From Nitrospira sp. UBA2082 (lineage in GTDB: Bacteria > Nitrospirota > Nitrospiria > Nitrospirales > Nitrospiraceae): a stretch of DNA of 64,000 bases. A model generated the notes under the pieces. The model searched no databases. It saw only the letters and a list, made by a program, of their open reading frames with translations, and was not told the DNA's origin. The position numbers and the translations under genes were made by a program. Shown piece after piece: positions 60,557-64,000 of this stretch. The stretch covers positions 97,384 through 161,383 of the forward strand of contig DCZO01000001.1 in assembly GCA_002331335.1 (NCBI GenBank), written 5' to 3'. The number at the start of each line of letters is the position of its first letter. The first letter of the stretch is position 1.

Positions 60557-61987
60557 ATGACCTACGAAGTCGTCGTCGGCGTCGAAGTCCATGCGCAGCT
60601 GCGGACCAAGTCCAAGATGTTCTGCGGCTGTACGACTCTGTTCGGCGCGCCTCCCAACAGCCACACGTGCCCGGTGTGCCTTGGCTTGCCGGGAAGTCTG
60701 CCTGTCATTAACAAGGCTGCGGTCGAGATGGCGGTGCGCGCTGGGCTCGCATTGAACTGCACGATCGGTGCGAGCAACCGGTTTGCACGGAAGAACTATT
60801 TCTATCCGGATTTGCCGAAGGGCTATCAGATTTCCCAGTACGAGTCGCCGATCTGCGAGCATGGCTGGATCGACATCGCCTCCGGTACAGGGGGGATGCG
60901 GGTCCGTATTCGCCGGGCTCATCTTGAGGAAGATGCAGGGAAAAATGTGCATCAAACCGGCGCCAACGGGAGCGTGGTGGATTTAAATCGCGCCGGTACG
61001 CCGCTGTTGGAAATCGTGACCGAACCGGACATGCGGTCCTCGGATGAGGTCGTGGCCTATCTCAAGGGGTTGCGCGACATCTTGATGTACCTTGAAGTGT
61101 GCGACGGCAACATGGAGGAAGGCAGCTTCCGATGCGAACCCAATCTGTCGCTCCGTCCCACGGGGCAAAAGGAATTCGGCACAAAAGTCGAATTGAAGAA
61201 CATCAACTCCTTCAAATACGTGAAGGACGCGATGGAATATGAGATCAAGCGTCAGACGAAAGTGCTGAGCGAGGGTGGGAAGATCAAGCAGGAAACGCGC
61301 CTGTGGAATATCGAGCGAGGTGAAACGGCGGTGATGCGCTCCAAGGAAGAGGCGCATGACTACCGCTATTTCCCCGACCCGGATTTAGTCCCGTTGAAGT
61401 TGGAGCGCGACTGGGTTGAAGGGTTCCGCGACGGCTTGCCGGAATTGCCTGCCGCGCGGGCTGCTCGTTTCACCGCTGAATTTGGATTGCCGAAGTACGA
61501 TGCCGATGTGCTCACGGCGTCCAGAGCTATTGCGGAGTATTTCGAGCGTTGCGTGAGGCTCTTCAATCAGCCCAAAACGGTCAGTAATTGGGTGATGGGT
61601 GAGCTGGCCAGGGAGTTGAATGTTTCAGGCACTGATGCGAGTGCGTCCCCGGTTTCTCCTGAACGACTTGTGAGCCTTCTGCAATTGGTAGAGAAAGGTA
61701 CAATCAGCCTCAAAGTGGCGCGGGAGATCTTCCCCGAAATCTATAGCAGCGGCAAATCGCCTGAACAGATTGTTCAGGAAAAAGGCCTCAGGCAGGTTTC
61801 AGACGAAGGCGCCTTGGAAAAGATCATCGCCGAGGTATTGGACAATAATCCGGCTCAGGTGGCGCAGTTCAAAGAAGGAAAACAGCAAGTGCTGGGTTTT
61901 CTGGTCGGACAAGTGATGAAGGCCAGTGGGGGGAAGGCGAATCCTGGGAAAGTGAACGAGATGCTGAAGCGAAAGCTTACTGCATAA
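60557..61987 (+). CDS. gatB: Asp-tRNA(Asn)/Glu-tRNA(Gln) amidotransferase subunit B
   Basis: The ATG at 60557 gives 476 residues starting MTYEVVVGVEVHAQLRTKSK. CGCTTLFGAPPNSHTCPVCL has the Cys pairs of the zinc site, LEEDAGKNVHQTGANGSVVD the kinase-type site, and the C-terminal helical and YqeY-like tail binds tRNA. With GatA and GatC it converts Glu-tRNA(Gln) to Gln-tRNA(Gln), and/or Asp to Asn. TTG 60542 is an alternative start but not needed. No clear ribosome site is visible. Confidence 0.95.
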   Translation: MTYEVVVGVEVHAQLRTKSKMFCGCTTLFGAPPNSHTCPVCLGLPGSLPVINKAAVEMAVRAGLALNCTIGASNRFARKNYFYPDLPKGYQISQYESPICEHGWIDIASGTGGMRVRIRRAHLEEDAGKNVHQTGANGSVVDLNRAGTPLLEIVTEPDMRSSDEVVAYLKGLRDILMYLEVCDGNMEEGSFRCEPNLSLRPTGQKEFGTKVELKNINSFKYVKDAMEYEIKRQTKVLSEGGKIKQETRLWNIERGETAVMRSKEEAHDYRYFPDPDLVPLKLERDWVEGFRDGLPELPAARAARFTAEFGLPKYDADVLTASRAIAEYFERCVRLFNQPKTVSNWVMGELARELNVSGTDASASPVSPERLVSLLQLVEKGTISLKVAREIFPEIYSSGKSPEQIVQEKGLRQVSDEGALEKIIAEVLDNNPAQVAQFKEGKQQVLGFLVGQVMKASGGKANPGKVNEMLKRKLTA

Positions 61988-62019
61988 TGGCAGTGTGCTA
62001 ACGGGGGAGAAGGCAGGAC

Positions 62020-63306
62020 ATGAGCGTGATCAGAGAGATCAAGGGCAGGCAGATTGTCGATTCACGTGGAAATCCCACGGTTGAGGCGGAGGTGACACTG
62101 GAGAGCGGTGCGAAAGGGCGGGCCGCGGTACCATCCGGTGCGTCGACCGGCGAAAAGGAAGCGATTGAGTTGCGCGATGGCGACAAGAAACGCTGGATGG
62201 GGAAAGGCGTGTCCAAGGCCGTCGCGAATATCAGCAAGGTGATTGCACCGGAGCTACTCGGTAAAGAGGCGATGGATCAGGCCGGTATCGATCAGGCCAT
62301 GATTGCGCTGGATGGCACGAAGACAAAGGGTAAGCTCGGGGCCAATGCCATTCTCGGTGTGTCGCTGGCGGTTGCGAAGGCGGCGGCGAATGAGACGGGG
62401 CAGCCGCTCTATCGGTATCTTGGCGGAACGAATGCGCGGGTTTTGCCGGTGCCGTTGATGAATATCATCAACGGCGGGGCTCATGCGGACAATCGGCTCG
62501 ATCTCCAGGAGTTCATGATCATGCCGGTCGGCGCCGCGACGTTCAGCGAGGCGCTCCGGATGGCGACGGAAGTGTTCCATTCGTTGAAAGCGATCTTGAA
62601 GAAAAAGGGACTGAATACGGCGGTGGGTGATGAGGGAGGGTTTGCGCCGGACCTACAATCGAATGAAGAAGCCCTCGGCCTTATTACTCAGGCCATAGAA
62701 GGGGCAGGTTACAAGGCCGGAAAGGACATCGCCCTGGCCTTGGACTGTGCCGCGAGCGAATTGTATGAGAAAGGGCGCTATGTCCTTGAAGCCGAGAAGA
62801 ATCCTGAACGTTCCTCTGAACAGATGATCGAATATTACGGCAAGTTGCTGGACCGGTATCCGATTCTCTCGATCGAGGATGGATTGAGCGAGCTGGATTG
62901 GAAAGGCTGGAAGATGTTGACCGAGAAGCTCGGCAAACGGGTTCAACTCGTTGGGGACGACATTTTCGTGACGAACGTCGAGATTTTTTCCAAGGGCATT
63001 GCGGAAGGGATCGGGAATTCGATTCTGATCAAGCTCAATCAAATCGGCACCTTGACGGAGACGCTGGATGCGATCGAGCTGGCCAAACGATCCGGCTACA
63101 CGGCAATCATCTCCCACCGGTCCGGTGAAACGGAGGACACGACGATCGCCGATGTGGCGGTGGCGACGAACAGCGGGCTGATCAAGACCGGATCGCTGTC
63201 CCGAACGGACCGGGTCGCCAAATACAATCAGCTGCTTCGTATCGAAGAGGAGCTGGGTGCGGCAGCCGTCTATCGCGGCCGTGATGCGGTGCCGGGCCGG
63301 TCGTAG
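62020..63306 (+). CDS. eno: Enolase
   Basis: 428 residues. MSVIREIKGRQIVDSRGNPT, VPSGASTGEKEAIELRDGD (Mg loop), NTAVGDEGGFAPDLQSN (catalytic Glu), ILSIEDGLSELDWKGWK and AIISHRSGETEDTTIADVAV (phosphate loop) are all intact. It interconverts 2-phosphoglycerate and PEP. A GGGGGAGAAGG leader precedes the ATG. Its TAG stop is part of a hairpin (63305-63335). Confidence 0.97.
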   Translation: MSVIREIKGRQIVDSRGNPTVEAEVTLESGAKGRAAVPSGASTGEKEAIELRDGDKKRWMGKGVSKAVANISKVIAPELLGKEAMDQAGIDQAMIALDGTKTKGKLGANAILGVSLAVAKAAANETGQPLYRYLGGTNARVLPVPLMNIINGGAHADNRLDLQEFMIMPVGAATFSEALRMATEVFHSLKAILKKKGLNTAVGDEGGFAPDLQSNEEALGLITQAIEGAGYKAGKDIALALDCAASELYEKGRYVLEAEKNPERSSEQMIEYYGKLLDRYPILSIEDGLSELDWKGWKMLTEKLGKRVQLVGDDIFVTNVEIFSKGIAEGIGNSILIKLNQIGTLTETLDAIELAKRSGYTAIISHRSGETEDTTIADVAVATNSGLIKTGSLSRTDRVAKYNQLLRIEEELGAAAVYRGRDAVPGRS

Positions 63307-63335
63307 CCGCCGGCATCTTTGAGCCGCCGGCGGCT
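63305..63335 (+). terminator. GC-rich hairpin at the end of eno
   Basis: AGCCGCCGGC (63305-63314) and GCCGGCGGCT (63326-63335) form a perfect 10-bp stem with an 11-base loop; the eno stop codon is partly in the left arm. No U-run follows, so it may be an RNA-stabilising stem or a weak terminator rather than a strong intrinsic one. Confidence 0.5.
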
Positions 63336-63362
63336 GGTGGTATCTCGTCATCCAGGGAAATG

Positions 63363-63445
63363 GTTTCAAGGTGCAAGGTTCAAGTTCCAAGGTGCAAATT
63401 TCATCATGGAACGCGAAACGAGAAACCAGAAACTCGAAACTGAGT
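63363..63445. repeat. Word-repeat patch (GTTCAAG/GTGCAAG and CGAAACGAGAAAC type)
   Basis: Two word types follow each other between eno and ftsB: TTCAAGGTGCAAGGTTCAAG with further variants, then AACGCGAAACGAGAAACCAG with AAACTCGAAAC. Period is roughly 7-9 bases. No gene is present in the 162 bases between eno and ftsB. Confidence 0.55.
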
Positions 63446-63468
63446 CGCGAAATACGCTCGGTAAATAA

Positions 63469-63828
63469 ATGATCATCAAGCAAAATCGCGGGCGGCAGTG
63501 GTTGGACTGGCAGCGGCGCATGGGGGTCGTGGCTCAAGTGGCCGGCATGGGTGCCTGTCTGTGGTTGCTGGTCACGCTGTTCTTCGGTGAGATGGGGCTC
63601 CTGCGGTATGTGGCCATGCGTAATTATTCGGGACAGCTTGAACGCGATCTCTCAGCGTTGCGCACCGAAACGGCCTCGCTGCGAAAGGACATCGTTCGGT
63701 TGCAACAAGATCCGGCCAAGCTGGAGCAACTGGCCAGAGAACGATTGGGCTACGTGCGAAAAGGGGAGACGGTCTATCAACTCAATTCCGATGCGGTCGA
63801 TACTCAGGAACGCCGGTCAAAACCATGA
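63469..63828 (+). CDS. ftsB: FtsB/DivIC-type septum formation initiator
   Basis: 119 residues. A short basic N-terminus, one membrane helix (VVAQVAGMGACLWLLVTLFF, ~24-43) and a coiled coil (SGQLERDLSALRTETASLRK with IVRLQQDPAKLEQLARERLG) ending in GYVRKGETVYQL are the classic layout. It bridges FtsL and FtsQ in the divisome. The usual eno-ftsB order supports the call. The stop overlaps the era ATG (ATGA, 63825-63828). Confidence 0.9.
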   Translation: MIIKQNRGRQWLDWQRRMGVVAQVAGMGACLWLLVTLFFGEMGLLRYVAMRNYSGQLERDLSALRTETASLRKDIVRLQQDPAKLEQLARERLGYVRKGETVYQLNSDAVDTQERRSKP

Positions 63829-64000
63829 AATTCGGAACCGTTGCCATTGTCGGGCGCTCGAATGTGGGCAAATCGACTCTCCTTAACCGCCTGTTGGGCG
63901 AAAAAATTGCGATTGTGTCGGACAAGCCGCAGACAACCAGGACACGCATTTTAGGAATCGTTCATGTGCCGGATGGCCAGATTGCATTTCTCGATACGCC
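63825..64000 (+). CDS. era: GTPase Era, N-terminal part (cut by window end)
   Basis: 58 codons are present. FGTVAIVGRSNVGKSTLLNR is the G1 P-loop, KIAIVSDKPQTTRTRILGIV is the switch region with the Era-typical PQTTR, and IAFLDT begins the G3 motif. The KH domain that binds 16S rRNA lies beyond the window. Other TrmE-Era GTPases share the P-loop, but PQTTRTRILGI is specific for Era. Confidence 0.9.
   Translation, partial: MKFGTVAIVGRSNVGKSTLLNRLLGEKIAIVSDKPQTTRTRILGIVHVPDGQIAFLDT

Overview
The window looks like a chromosomal segment of a Gram-negative bacterium of the phylum Nitrospirota, most likely a Nitrospira-like organism. This rests on moderately high GC, the protein sequences, lipopolysaccharide and peptidoglycan genes, a gluconeogenic fbp plus class I aldolase pair, and a cytochrome c-FTR1 fusion. 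It is an impression from reading; no database search was possible. I saw no rRNA, tRNA or CRISPR array. The first gene is cut at its 3' end portion (only the last 43 codons are present) and the last, era, is cut after about 58 codons.

Layout. (1) 1-17,833: a surface-polysaccharide / O-antigen cluster on the + strand. It holds an epimerase tail, several GT4 and GT2 glycosyltransferases, a sulfotransferase, an epimerase/4-ketoreductase, a WecA/WbpL-type sugar-1-phosphate transferase, a GT25, an O-antigen ligase, a WaaE-like GT2, a GT9 heptosyltransferase-like enzyme, a WbpM-type 4,6-dehydratase, an unknown propeller-like protein, rmlD and a KdsC-type phosphatase. A DUF4143 ATPase gene (5124-6311) breaks the cluster and sits just after a decayed 5' piece of a paralogous epimerase gene. 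(2) 17,856-28,738: sugar-nucleotide supply (manC, phosphomannomutase), DUF3108, gluconeogenesis (fbp, aldolase), an HtrA protease, isoprenoid genes ispD-ispF, a four-helix-bundle gene, cysE and a secreted lyase-like lipoprotein. (3) 28,755-35,767: mostly - strand: truA, an AMIN-amidase, tatD, cytochrome c-FTR1 and DAHP synthase, with a + strand NYN protein. (4) 35,930-41,898: a TonB/metal region with a His-rich secreted protein, TonB-dependent receptor, orphan TonB domain, PAP2 phosphatase, CobW GTPase and CDF exporter. (5) 42,026-48,002: membrane GT39-type glycosyltransferases, a B12-type radical SAM enzyme and a DPM1-like GT2. (6) 48,132-64,000: housekeeping genes metG, holB, tmk (-), then DUF502, glmU, glmS, gatC, panD, gatA, DUF948, YtxH, gatB, eno, ftsB and era (+).

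How it fits together. glmS and glmU supply UDP-GlcNAc. The WbpM-type dehydratase, the WbpV-like reductase and the WbpL-like transferase would then form a plausible route to UDP-QuiNAc and QuiNAc-1-phosphate transfer to undecaprenyl phosphate, starting an O-chain. The glycosyltransferases extend it and the O-antigen ligase attaches it to lipid A-core. The GT9, WaaE-like and KdsC-type genes belong to core/Kdo synthesis. manC and phosphomannomutase supply GDP-mannose, and rmlD is the last step to dTDP-rhamnose.

The least explained material is between genes. There are three copies of a 147-216 bp element with 20-bp terminal inverted repeats, two copies of a second palindromic element whose arms differ in sequence but stay self-complementary, and many boundaries made of short varied 'words' (for example GCTGACA / TGTCAGC). 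These often supply start or stop codons of the flanking genes.
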